DNA from: CAYYHA01 sp964471535
GTDB lineage: Bacteria > Myxococcota > Myxococcia > SLRQ01
Reading direction: 5' to 3'
DNA: 10,897 bases
Assembly (NCBI GenBank): GCA_964471535.1
Contig: CAYYHA010000132.1
Coordinates: 1-10,897, forward strand
The position numbers were made by a program, and so were the translations under genes. Below, one piece after another: positions 5,120 to 10,897 of this stretch (positions within the stretch are counted from its first letter, which is position 1; each line of letters begins with the position of its first letter). Below the pieces are notes generated by a model. That model was not told where the DNA came from. It was given only the letters and a program-made list of their open reading frames with translations, and ran no database searches.

Positions 5120-7921
5120 CTAGGGGCTGCAGCTGCGCACGTCGGGATCGGGATCGGGCGCAACGGTGAGGACGGGCGTGTAGACCACGTCCGGCAGGCC
5201 ATCGAGGGGGTCGGTCCAGGCCTCGAGGGTGACGGCGAAGTGGTCCACGTCGCTGCCGTCGGGCAGCGTCCAGCTAAAATCGATCGTTCCATCGGGCTGC
5301 AGGACGGCAGGGCGGGGGACGAAGAAGCCACTGTCCCAGTACGCGAACTCACCCTCCGGCGTACGGGCGTAGGGATTGATGAAGCCGCCGGCGTCGAGGA
5401 GGCCCTCGTGGCTGGCCGCCCCGAAGGCCCGGAAGCGGAAGGTGGCGGGCAGCGGGGTGCGCGTGGGGTCTCGACCGGCAAGCCCCGCCTCCGCCTCCGG
5501 CCGCGGCAGATCGGCGTAGGTCCCTCGGTTCGCGCGCAGCAGGACGCGTGCGAAGGCGTCCTCGCTCGCGAGATAGGCCTTGAGCCCCTGCCGGCCGTCG
5601 CCGGGATCGAGCCAGCTGGAAAGCTCGAGCGTCGCCGGGTCGGGTGCGCCGGCAAGCGTGGCCTGCGGAGCGACGCATTGCTGCCAGGCGGGACGCGCGC
5701 CGGGCGCCGTCTCGGCCCGCCGCCACCAACAGAAGTGGCCCGAAGGCGTGCGCGTGGGCAAGGGGTTCGCCTCTGCCAGCCGCTCGAATGCCTCGCGGTT
5801 GCTTGGCTCCGAGGGGTCCGCCGCCCGCGCGTCGGCGAGGTCGTCCAGCCAGGCACAGGGCCCAGCCAGGGGCGCACCCGGGCAGGCCTCGCCACTGACG
5901 GCAGGATGGGTCTGGCAGAGGAACTCACCGCGGCACATCAGCGCCTCTGCCCCCAATTCGATGCCCGTGCAGAGGCTGAAGTCACGGTCGCGACTCGCGG
6001 CCACCCAAGCGCGCACGCCGCGCACCGCCGCGCCCCCCTCCACCTGCGCGCGGGCCACCAGACGGCGTCCCTCGCGCCGCGGCGCCTCGAGGAGGCGGAT
6101 CCGCGGTGGCTCGTGCGCGTCGAAGAAGGCGCGGTAGGCGATCGCCTTGTCCGCTCCGTGCGACCATGCCTGGGGCGACAGGCCCTCGGGCACGTCGTCT
6201 GGTGCGCGGTGGTGCATTCCGTGGTCGGCGTTGAGGCGGTGGACGAGCCAGACCTGACCGGTCGGCGGGGGCCGCTCGGTCCACATGCGGTCGTTGCTCC
6301 CCAGCGACCAGTGGACATCGGGGTACCCGTTGAGCAGGAAGAGCTGGGCCTCGGGTGCGGCCTCCTTCAGTCGAGGGAGCACCGTGCCCAGCTCCCAGGT
6401 CTCGCGGAGGCTCCCCAGCGCTGCGCTCTCGCCATCGAGGTAGGGCAGAAGCTGCGGCCCGAGGAAACCGGTGAAGTTCCCCGTGGCGCAGCCGTCCGCG
6501 CGAATGCCGTCTGGTGCGCAGATGCCCCAGTCGGTGACCATGCGGTGCATCATGTCGGCGGGGCCCGAGGCATCAAGCGCATCGAAGACCTCACACACGC
6601 CGTGCTCGATCCGCGGATCGGCGAGCACCGAGTAGATGCAGCCCATGCCCCCCTTCGACGCACCTGCCGTGGAGAAGTGCTTCGGGACGATGTCGGCGTG
6701 GACGACCTCTTCGGCGATCCGCTGCAGGAGGGTGGCGGCACTCATCGTCGCGCGCACGTAGGGCATCGCCGAGAAGGTGGCCAAGAGCCGATCCGGAAGC
6801 GGCGCGTCCGGCGCGGCGGCAGCCGCCACGTGGGTAGCGAAGAACTGCAGGCCCGTGAAGGAGTTGGCGTCCCACCAGCCGGTGTGATCCCAGCCCCAAT
6901 CGGGATCGGTCACGGGGCCGGAACCCTGCGGGACGCCCGAGGGACCGCAGCGTATCCCAAGGGGATTGTCGGCGCTCCGCGGCGCGGCGGGGTACCATCG
7001 CCGCGGGAAGGACACGTCCCCGACCCAGAGCGTGAACGCGCCCTCCCGCGCCGAGAGCTCCCACGCCTGCTGCCAGATCTCCTCCGCGCCCTGCACGTCG
7101 TTGTCTCCAGACACGCCCGACTCCTCGAAGGCCGAAGCCCAGGCCCAGCCATTGCCCGTAGTGGAGAACTGTGAGGTGAGGATCGCGGCGCGGTCGGTGC
7201 GCACCTCGGGCGTGCCGTCCTCCGCGCAGGGGTAGGCCACCATGAAGGGGTGTAGCAGCCGCACCGGCGGGACGCCGCCGGGACCGTCGCGCCCGAGCCG
7301 GTCCAGCAGCGCGTCGAGCTCTTCGGCGCTGGCGGGGGGATCGGTGCGGCCGACGAGGGGCCGGCGGGTGGGTCGATCCTCCCAGCATTCGGGTCGGCAG
7401 CCGTAGATGTCCGAAGCGCTCCGCGTGAAGCCGCAGCCGCGGGCCGGAACACGGTCGCCACCGACGAGACGCTGGCCGAGGAGCTCGGCGCTCCATTTGG
7501 GGCTCGGAAGAGCAAGGGTTCCCGAGGTCATGATGCCCCAGCGGAGGCAGAGCCGGGCCGGCGTGGGGCTGGGCGCCTCTGGCGTGAGATCGAGCGTGAC
7601 CGAGGCGGGCAGGCTAAGGCCAGGGGGCGTTCTGCGTTCGTCTGCCCATCCGATGAGGAGCTCATCCAGGGAGCGGTTGGCCAGGTCCGACAAGGAGGGG
7701 TCGAGGCGTTCGAGGAGGGCCCGTGGGCCCAGCGCTGCCGCCGATCCGCCGTCCGCCGATCCGTCTACCGATCCGTCCACCGAGGCATCGGGCGCTCCGC
7801 CTCCGTCCCACGCGGCGTCGCGACCTCCGCTGGGCCCGCCGTCGGGGCTGCCGCCCCCCGCCACGCCACAGCCCAATCCCAACAGCACGATCCCCAGGCC
7901 AGCTCCGACTCGACGATCCAT
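5120..7921 (-). CDS. Large putative lipoprotein with PqaA-like (PhoPQ-activated pathogenicity-related) hydrolase core
   Basis: A 933-residue protein, probably exported. Residues 1-17 form a short positively charged, hydrophobic signal with candidate lipid-anchor C18 (LLGLGC; the -3 residue is Gly, so the lipobox is imperfect), then a low-complexity Gly/Asp/Ser linker to about residue 60. The central region (about 220-600) resembles the PqaA alpha/beta-hydrolase family: the nucleophile-elbow-like STAGASKGGMG (417-427; S422), a candidate acid in FLLNGYPDVHW (528-538; D535) and a candidate His in NADHGMHH (564-571; H567). The triad is inferred from motif spacing. Family members are usually around 500 residues; this one adds a C-terminal third (about 605-933) with Cys clusters (651, 663, 669, 680, 689) and a beta-rich tail. 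Start ATG 7921 is chosen for the signal peptide; an open frame continues to 8080. Role unknown, likely surface or periplasmic hydrolase. Confidence 0.72.
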   Translation of the reverse strand: MDRRVGAGLGIVLLGLGCGVAGGGSPDGGPSGGRDAAWDGGGAPDASVDGSVDGSADGGSAAALGPRALLERLDPSLSDLANRSLDELLIGWADERRTPPGLSLPASVTLDLTPEAPSPTPARLCLRWGIMTSGTLALPSPKWSAELLGQRLVGGDRVPARGCGFTRSASDIYGCRPECWEDRPTRRPLVGRTDPPASAEELDALLDRLGRDGPGGVPPVRLLHPFMVAYPCAEDGTPEVRTDRAAILTSQFSTTGNGWAWASAFEESGVSGDNDVQGAEEIWQQAWELSAREGAFTLWVGDVSFPRRWYPAAPRSADNPLGIRCGPSGVPQGSGPVTDPDWGWDHTGWWDANSFTGLQFFATHVAAAAAPDAPLPDRLLATFSAMPYVRATMSAATLLQRIAEEVVHADIVPKHFSTAGASKGGMGCIYSVLADPRIEHGVCEVFDALDASGPADMMHRMVTDWGICAPDGIRADGCATGNFTGFLGPQLLPYLDGESAALGSLRETWELGTVLPRLKEAAPEAQLFLLNGYPDVHWSLGSNDRMWTERPPPTGQVWLVHRLNADHGMHHRAPDDVPEGLSPQAWSHGADKAIAYRAFFDAHEPPRIRLLEAPRREGRRLVARAQVEGGAAVRGVRAWVAASRDRDFSLCTGIELGAEALMCRGEFLCQTHPAVSGEACPGAPLAGPCAWLDDLADARAADPSEPSNREAFERLAEANPLPTRTPSGHFCWWRRAETAPGARPAWQQCVAPQATLAGAPDPATLELSSWLDPGDGRQGLKAYLASEDAFARVLLRANRGTYADLPRPEAEAGLAGRDPTRTPLPATFRFRAFGAASHEGLLDAGGFINPYARTPEGEFAYWDSGFFVPRPAVLQPDGTIDFSWTLPDGSDVDHFAVTLEAWTDPLDGLPDVVYTPVLTVAPDPDPDVRSCSP
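7741..7780. repeat. Short degenerate tandem repeat encoding the lipoprotein linker
   Basis: The unit CCGATCCGTC occurs at 7756-7765 and 7768-7777 with period 12, and a variant CCGATCCGCC at 7741-7750. On the minus strand it encodes the DGSVDGSADGG part of the flexible linker behind the lipid-anchor cysteine. Such units can change copy number by slippage without breaking the frame. Confidence 0.6.
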
Positions 7922-7928
7922 GCTTCCA

Positions 7929-7957
7929 ACTTGGCCGAAGCCGGCGCCGGATGTCAA
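7929..7957 (-). promoter_or_regulatory. Candidate promoter of the lipoprotein gene
   Basis: On the minus strand a perfect -35 hexamer TTGACA (7952-7957) precedes the gene. Seventeen nt further on is CCAAGT (7929-7934), a poor -10 match. If used, transcription would begin almost at the ATG at 7921, giving a leaderless or nearly leaderless mRNA, which agrees with the lack of a well-placed Shine-Dalgarno site. The hexamer is certain; promoter function is inferred. Confidence 0.3.
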
Positions 7958-7958
7958 G

Positions 7959-7968
7959 ACACATGTGT
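7959..7968. promoter_or_regulatory. Perfect palindrome ACACATGTGT next to the candidate -35 (possible operator)
   Basis: The 10-bp perfect palindrome ACACATGTGT extends imperfectly to 7956-7971 and ends one base from the TTGACA hexamer. It is AT-rich compared with its surroundings. Position and symmetry suit a dimeric repressor or activator; the TetR-type protein encoded just upstream is an obvious candidate, but this is inference. The rest of 7922-8163 contains no gene I can support. Confidence 0.4.
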
Positions 7969-8100
7969 TCTGAGTTTGCGCAGCGACCTGGGGTCCACGG
8001 ACGAGGCCGGGGGCCCGTCCGGGCGCTGCCCCGGCACGCGGCCGAGAGGGGCCGGCGCCGACACGCCTCCGAAGACCCACCGGGCGCGCCGATTCTCAGC

Positions 8101-8162
8101 CGGCACGCCACAGATCCGCCGGCCGCGGTGCCCGGCCGCCGAACGGGGCCGCCTGCGTGCCG
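8101..8162 (-). terminator. Compound GC-rich stem-loop after the TetR stop (weak terminator candidate)
   Basis: CGGCACGC (8101-8108) pairs with GCGTGCCG (8155-8162), enclosing a nested GGCCG/CGGCC hairpin (8121-8125 with 8133-8137). It starts directly after the TetR stop codon (8164-8166) in the direction of minus-strand transcription. There is no U-tract, and such pairings arise by chance in GC-rich DNA, so termination is only a suggestion. Confidence 0.25.
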
Positions 8163-8163
8163 T

Positions 8164-8805
8164 TCAGGCGGTGTCCTCCCCCGGCCCCGAGGGGATGAGA
8201 GCCCCGCAGAGGAAGACCAGGTGGGCGCCGAGCCCCTCGCCCCCCAGCCGGCGAAGCCAGCCGTCCCCCAGCGTTCGCGTGCTTTGCCACAGGCCGAGGT
8301 ACACCTCGTGAACGAGCACCGCCCGGTGACGGGCCTCGGCGGCGGAACAGCCGAGCGCTTCGAAGTTCTCGCGGAGGAAGGCCAGCCGCTCGGCGACCGC
8401 TCCCTCGAAGGCCTCCACGACCAGGGGCTCCTTGGAGGCGGCCGCAATGGAGACGAAGAGCCGGCCCGCTCCCTCGTGGGCGAAGGCCTCGCTGAAGAGG
8501 CGCTCGAGGCGCTCCCGTGGCGACTCGAGCGCCCGCAGCTTCGCGATGTACTCGGTGGTCGAGCGCCGTCGCCACAGGTCCAATGCCTCGCGCAGGAGCT
8601 CCTCGCGACTGCGAAAGTGCCAGTAGAAGCTGCCCCGCGCCACGTCCATCGACCGGGCGAGGGCAAGGACGTTCACCCCCGCGGGCCCCTGCGCGGCCAG
8701 GGCGGCGAAGGCGGCCTCGATCCAGTCGGTTCGACTCTTGCGCTCCTCCCGCCTCCGGCCACGTCGCCTTCGGCGTGCGTTCCCATCTCCATCCACGGAA
8801 CTCAC
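8164..8805 (-). CDS. TetR/AcrR family transcriptional regulator
   Basis: A 213-residue one-component repressor-type regulator. An Arg-rich N-terminal stretch (residues 11-25) leads into the DNA-binding domain: helix 1 WIEAAFAALAAQG (28-40), then the helix-turn-helix VNVLALARSMDVARGSFYWHF (44-64) with the typical SFYWHF recognition-helix end and RSREELL after it. The C-terminal ligand/dimerisation domain (about 85-213) is variable, and no inducer can be named. Start GTG at 8805 is preferred because it gives a normal family length; GTG at 8796 is an alternative and an in-frame ATG at 8928 would add 41 residues that do not look like protein. It is divergent from the flavodoxin-fold gene across 291 bp and upstream of the lipoprotein gene, so either or both may be its targets. 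Confidence 0.9.
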   Translation of the reverse strand: MSSVDGDGNARRRRRGRRREERKSRTDWIEAAFAALAAQGPAGVNVLALARSMDVARGSFYWHFRSREELLREALDLWRRRSTTEYIAKLRALESPRERLERLFSEAFAHEGAGRLFVSIAAASKEPLVVEAFEGAVAERLAFLRENFEALGCSAAEARHRAVLVHEVYLGLWQSTRTLGDGWLRRLGGEGLGAHLVFLCGALIPSGPGEDTA

Positions 8806-8871
8806 ATGCCTACCTTCGCCCCCCCAGCGGGGTTGGGCAAGGCGGCGCCGAAATCGCCTCTCTCCTCCCGC

Positions 8872-8888
8872 GGCCCACAGGCGCGGAC
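8872..8888 (+). repeat. 17-bp direct repeat, copy 1
   Basis: GGCCCACAGGCGCGGAC occurs here, in the region between the TetR and flavodoxin-fold genes, and again exactly at 9859-9875. The bases flanking the two copies differ. Confidence 0.8.
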
Positions 8889-9035
8889 CGCCGCCGTAAC
8901 GCAAGCGGGGTGGCAAGCGAAGTCCCATGCAGTGCCAGCACAGCGAAGCGCCGACTCTGCCTCCCGGGCCCGTGGAGCCAAGCCGCCGCTAGGCGGCGGC
9001 GCGCAGCCACGCGCGTCCTATCCTCCGCGTTCGCA

Positions 9036-9045
9036 CTGCCGGCAG
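9036..9045. promoter_or_regulatory. Palindrome CTGCCGGCAG in the TetR/flavodoxin divergent region
   Basis: A perfect 10-bp palindrome lies 51 nt before the flavodoxin-fold start codon, where a repressor site could act. In GC-rich DNA such palindromes are not rare. In the same 291-bp region GGGTGGCAAG occurs twice (8908-8917 and 9061-9070) and a GCCGCC/GGCGGC hairpin lies at 8982-8997. No convincing -35/-10 pair was found. Confidence 0.25.
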
Positions 9046-9096
9046 ACCCTGGGCGGTGGAGGGTGGCAAGAGACCGTCGATAAGGAGCGACCGTAT

Positions 9097-9855
9097 ATGT
9101 CAGAAGATACGACGAAAACCGAAGGCAGCGATGCCGCCGCCCCCCAGTCGGGGCTGCGCGCCGTCCTGATCAACACCTCGCTCAAGAAGGAGGCAACGGC
9201 GAGCCACACGGGCCTTCTCCTCGGCGCCGTGGCCCGGATCCTCACCAAGAACGGGGTCTCGGTGGACCGCATCCACCTCCTCGATCACGTGGTCCCACCG
9301 GGTGTGTACCCGGACATGCGCGAGCACGGCTATCCTCGAGACGACTGGCCGAGCCTCTGGCCGGTCATCGAGGCATCGCACATTGTCGTCGTGGGAACAC
9401 CGCTGTGGCTGGGAGAGGAATCCTCGGTGTGCCGGGTCCTCATCGAGCGCCTCTACGGCATGTCGGGTCTGCTCAACGAGAAGGGGCAGTCGATCTACTA
9501 CGGAAAAGTCGCAGGCTGCGTGATCACCGGCAACGAGGATGGCCTGAAGCACACCGCGATGACCCTCCTCTATGCGATGCAGCACCTCGGCTTCGTCATT
9601 CCGCCGCAGGCCGATTGCGGATGGATCGGGGAGGCGGGCCCCGGGCCCTCCTACGGGGACCCGCTCGAGGATGGCCGGCGGGCCGGTTTCGACAACGAGT
9701 TCACGCAGCGCAACACCACCATCATGACCTGGAACCTCATGCACCTGGCCAGGATGCTGCAGGCCAGCGGCGGACTCCCCAATGAGGGGAACGACCGCAC
9801 GCGCTGGCGCGCAGGCTGCCGCTTCGACTTCGAGAATCCCGAATACCGGCTCTGA
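9097..9855 (+). CDS. Flavodoxin-fold / NADPH-dependent FMN reductase family protein
   Basis: A 252-residue protein whose residues 20-170 read as a flavodoxin-like Rossmann fold, likely binding FMN and transferring electrons from NAD(P)H. Strand 1 and the phosphate loop are AVLINTSLKKEATASHTG (22-39); a second core strand is HIVVVGTPLWLGEESSVCR (95-113), the usual flavin-ring loop; GKVAGCVITGNEDGLKHTA (136-154) is the third. The segment QADCGWIGEAGPGPSY (171-186) and the last 60 residues lie outside the minimal fold. There is no CxxCxxC cluster, so it is not an iron-sulfur flavoprotein. ATG 9097 has AAGGAG (9082-9087) 9 nt upstream; a longer open frame reaching back to 7723 is an artefact of high GC. 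It is divergent from the TetR gene, a common arrangement for a repressor and its target. Electron acceptor unknown: quinone, flavin or xenobiotic are possible. Confidence 0.85.
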   Translation: MSEDTTKTEGSDAAAPQSGLRAVLINTSLKKEATASHTGLLLGAVARILTKNGVSVDRIHLLDHVVPPGVYPDMREHGYPRDDWPSLWPVIEASHIVVVGTPLWLGEESSVCRVLIERLYGMSGLLNEKGQSIYYGKVAGCVITGNEDGLKHTAMTLLYAMQHLGFVIPPQADCGWIGEAGPGPSYGDPLEDGRRAGFDNEFTQRNTTIMTWNLMHLARMLQASGGLPNEGNDRTRWRAGCRFDFENPEYRL

Positions 9856-9858
9856 GAG

Positions 9859-9875
9859 GGCCCACAGGCGCGGAC
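9859..9875 (+). repeat. 17-bp direct repeat, copy 2
   Basis: Exact second copy of the 8872-8888 sequence, 4 nt after the flavodoxin-fold stop codon and inside the 56-bp gap before the convergent rpoZ stop. The two copies bracket the whole gene. Confidence 0.8.
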
Positions 9876-9911
9876 ACGCAGCGGTGGGGTTCGTTGGAGC
9901 CGAGCGAGCCG

Positions 9912-10130
9912 TCAGTAGACGCCGGTCGTCCCCTCGGCCTCGGGATCCTTCTCGAAGCGCACCTTCCCGGCGGCGATTTCCCGCAGCGCGAGCACGGGCG
10001 GCTTGTTCTTGGCCTCCACCAGCGGCCGGGCGCCGGCCATGAGCTGCCGGGCGCGCTTGGCGGCGAGGACGGTGAGCGCGAAGCGGCTCGGAACCTGCGG
10101 GAGGCAGTCTTCGATGGTGACGCGTGCCAT
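9912..10130 (-). CDS. rpoZ: DNA-directed RNA polymerase omega subunit
   Basis: A 72-residue protein with the hallmark omega sequence: MARVTIEDCLPQV at the start, SRFALTVLAAKRARQL (15-30), which wraps the beta-prime C-terminus, and the conserved PPVLALREIAAGKV (43-56). Omega assists beta-prime folding and core RNA polymerase assembly and in many bacteria contributes to ppGpp binding. It is shorter than the 91-residue E. coli protein but includes the whole conserved core. ATG at 10130 is preceded by AGAGGCAGG. In many bacteria rpoZ follows gmk and precedes spoT; here it stands alone, convergent with the flavodoxin-fold gene and divergent from hrpB. Confidence 0.95.
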   Translation of the reverse strand: MARVTIEDCLPQVPSRFALTVLAAKRARQLMAGARPLVEAKNKPPVLALREIAAGKVRFEKDPEAEGTTGVY

Positions 10131-10140
10131 AGGGCCTGCC

Positions 10141-10170
10141 TCTCTAGCCCGCTTCCGCCTCGCCCGTCAA
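10141..10170 (-). promoter_or_regulatory. Weak candidate promoter for rpoZ
   Basis: Minus strand TTGACG (10165-10170), an 18-nt spacer, then TAGAGA (10141-10146). The -35 matches 5 of 6 and the -10 only 3 of 6. The predicted start would fall about 4 nt before the ATG and would put the Shine-Dalgarno-like bases inside the -10, which argues against it. Confidence 0.2.
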
Positions 10171-10256
10171 CCAGATCTTGGGCGCCGCCGACGGGGCGGT
10201 ACCCCCGGCACCCTTGAGCCGAAGCCATGGCCGGCACACCCTCTCCCTGCCGGACC

Positions 10257-10897
10257 ATGCCGCCGACGACCGAAACGCCGCCTCTGCCCATCGACGCGCT
10301 CCTCCCCGAACTCCGCCGTGCTGCCCAGGAGGCGCGGCGGGTGGTCCTGCAGGCGGAGCCCGGCGCGGGGAAGACGACCCGCGTCCCCCCCGCACTGCTC
10401 GAGGCAGTGGACGGAGAGGTCCTGGTCCTCGAGCCGCGCCGAATCGCCGCGCGGATGGCGGCCACTCGGGTGGCCGCCGAGCGGGGCGAGCCGGTGGGGG
10501 AGGGGGTCGGTTACCGGACGCGCTTCGACCGCCGCACCTCGGCGAAGACCCGCCTCACCTATCTGACCGAGGGTCTCTTCATCCGCCGGCTCCTCGCCGA
10601 TCCCACCCTCCGCGGCGTCGGTGCGGTGGTCCTCGACGAGTTCCACGAGCGAAGCCTGCACAGCGATCTCGCGCTGGCCGTGCTGCGCCGCTTGCAAGCC
10701 GAGCGTCCCGATCTGACGGTCGTCGTCATGTCCGCCACGCTGCACGCCGAGCCGGTGGCGCGCTTTCTCGGCGATGCGCCGGTGCTCTCGGCGCCAGGCC
10801 GTTGCCACCCCGTCGACGTGCGCCATCTCTCCAAGCCTGCCACTCGGCCCCTCGAGGTCGAGGTACGCGCCGCCGTGAAGGCGCTGTGCCGAGAGCT
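10257..10897 (+). CDS. hrpB: ATP-dependent helicase HrpB, N-terminal part (cut by window end)
   Basis: The first 213 codons of a DExH-box helicase; the frame is still open at the last base. The opening PPLPIDALLPELRRA (8-22) is typical of HrpB. Walker A is AEPGAGKTT (33-41), motif Ia-like LEPRRIAARMAA (58-69), GYRTRF (85-90), the DExH box DEFHERSLHSD (127-137), motif III MSATLHA (158-164) and GRCHPVDV (181-188). DEFHERSLH distinguishes HrpB from the RNA helicases HrpA and DEAH types. Full-length HrpB is about 800 residues, so three quarters lie outside. Start ATG 10257 fits the family's N-terminus; an in-frame ATG at 10227 would add 10 residues, and a stop at 10215-10217 blocks anything longer. 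Neither start has a clear Shine-Dalgarno. The cellular role of HrpB is poorly defined. It is divergent from rpoZ across 126 bp. Confidence 0.93.
   Translation, partial: MPPTTETPPLPIDALLPELRRAAQEARRVVLQAEPGAGKTTRVPPALLEAVDGEVLVLEPRRIAARMAATRVAAERGEPVGEGVGYRTRFDRRTSAKTRLTYLTEGLFIRRLLADPTLRGVGAVVLDEFHERSLHSDLALAVLRRLQAERPDLTVVVMSATLHAEPVARFLGDAPVLSAPGRCHPVDVRHLSKPATRPLEVEVRAAVKALCRE

Noticed and set aside
4958..7174. Long open frame of 738 codons on the plus strand opposite the lipoprotein gene
   Set aside because: The translation is Arg/Gly-rich without a recognisable domain and lies fully antisense to a gene with clear motifs; typical of high-GC DNA.
8006..8035. GCCGGGG/CCCCGGC hairpin downstream of the TetR gene
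   Set aside because: Seven-bp GC stem with a 16-nt loop and no T-tract; expected by chance at this GC content.
8806..8928. N-terminal extension of the TetR protein from an ATG at 8928
   Set aside because: Would add 41 Arg/Gly/Pro-rich residues ahead of an already complete TetR domain.
7723..9096. Upstream extension of the flavodoxin-fold protein
   Set aside because: It would run antisense through the whole TetR gene; the ATG at 9097 has a good Shine-Dalgarno sequence and family-like N-terminus.

Overview
The window is GC-rich and gene-dense, and every gene in it looks bacterial. The omega subunit sequence, the large lipoprotein with an Asp/Gly/Ser-rich linker behind its lipid-anchor cysteine, and the mix of aryl/acyl-CoA genes fit a Myxococcota or former deltaproteobacterial genome. 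This assignment is inferred from style only; there is no rRNA or phylogenetic marker analysis here.

Left half (101-4959, all minus strand): one compact operon. In transcription order it encodes a RidA-fold protein, an enoyl-CoA hydratase/isomerase-family protein, an acyl-CoA dehydrogenase, a benzoate-CoA ligase-family enzyme and a creatininase-family amidohydrolase. Start and stop codons overlap as ATGA and GTGA at the first two junctions and by 23 nt at the third; a 39-nt gap with a good Shine-Dalgarno site precedes the last gene. The logic is activation of an aromatic acid to its CoA ester, then beta-oxidation-like steps. Two accessory proteins (RidA fold, creatininase fold) belong to families that act on C-N bonds, so an amino-aromatic or N-heterocyclic substrate is the most attractive reading. 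No ring oxygenase or reductase is present in the window. Two operon proteins lack canonical catalytic residues: RidA has Met at the Arg105 position, and the hydratase lacks both glutamates but has an Asp placed as in dienoyl-CoA isomerases.

Middle (5120-8805, minus strand): a 933-residue putative lipoprotein with an alpha/beta-hydrolase core resembling the PhoPQ-activated pathogenicity-related (PqaA) family, and upstream of it a TetR/AcrR regulator. A 10-bp palindrome abutting a TTGACA sits just before the lipoprotein gene.

Right part (8806-10897): a flavodoxin-fold oxidoreductase is transcribed divergently from the TetR gene and is bracketed by two exact 17-bp direct repeats. Beyond it lie a solitary rpoZ (minus strand) and the first 213 codons of an HrpB-type DExH helicase (plus strand, cut by the window end).

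No tRNA, rRNA, CRISPR array, transposase or phage gene was seen. No gene-free stretch exceeds 300 bases; the longest is the 291-base divergent region at 8806-9096.
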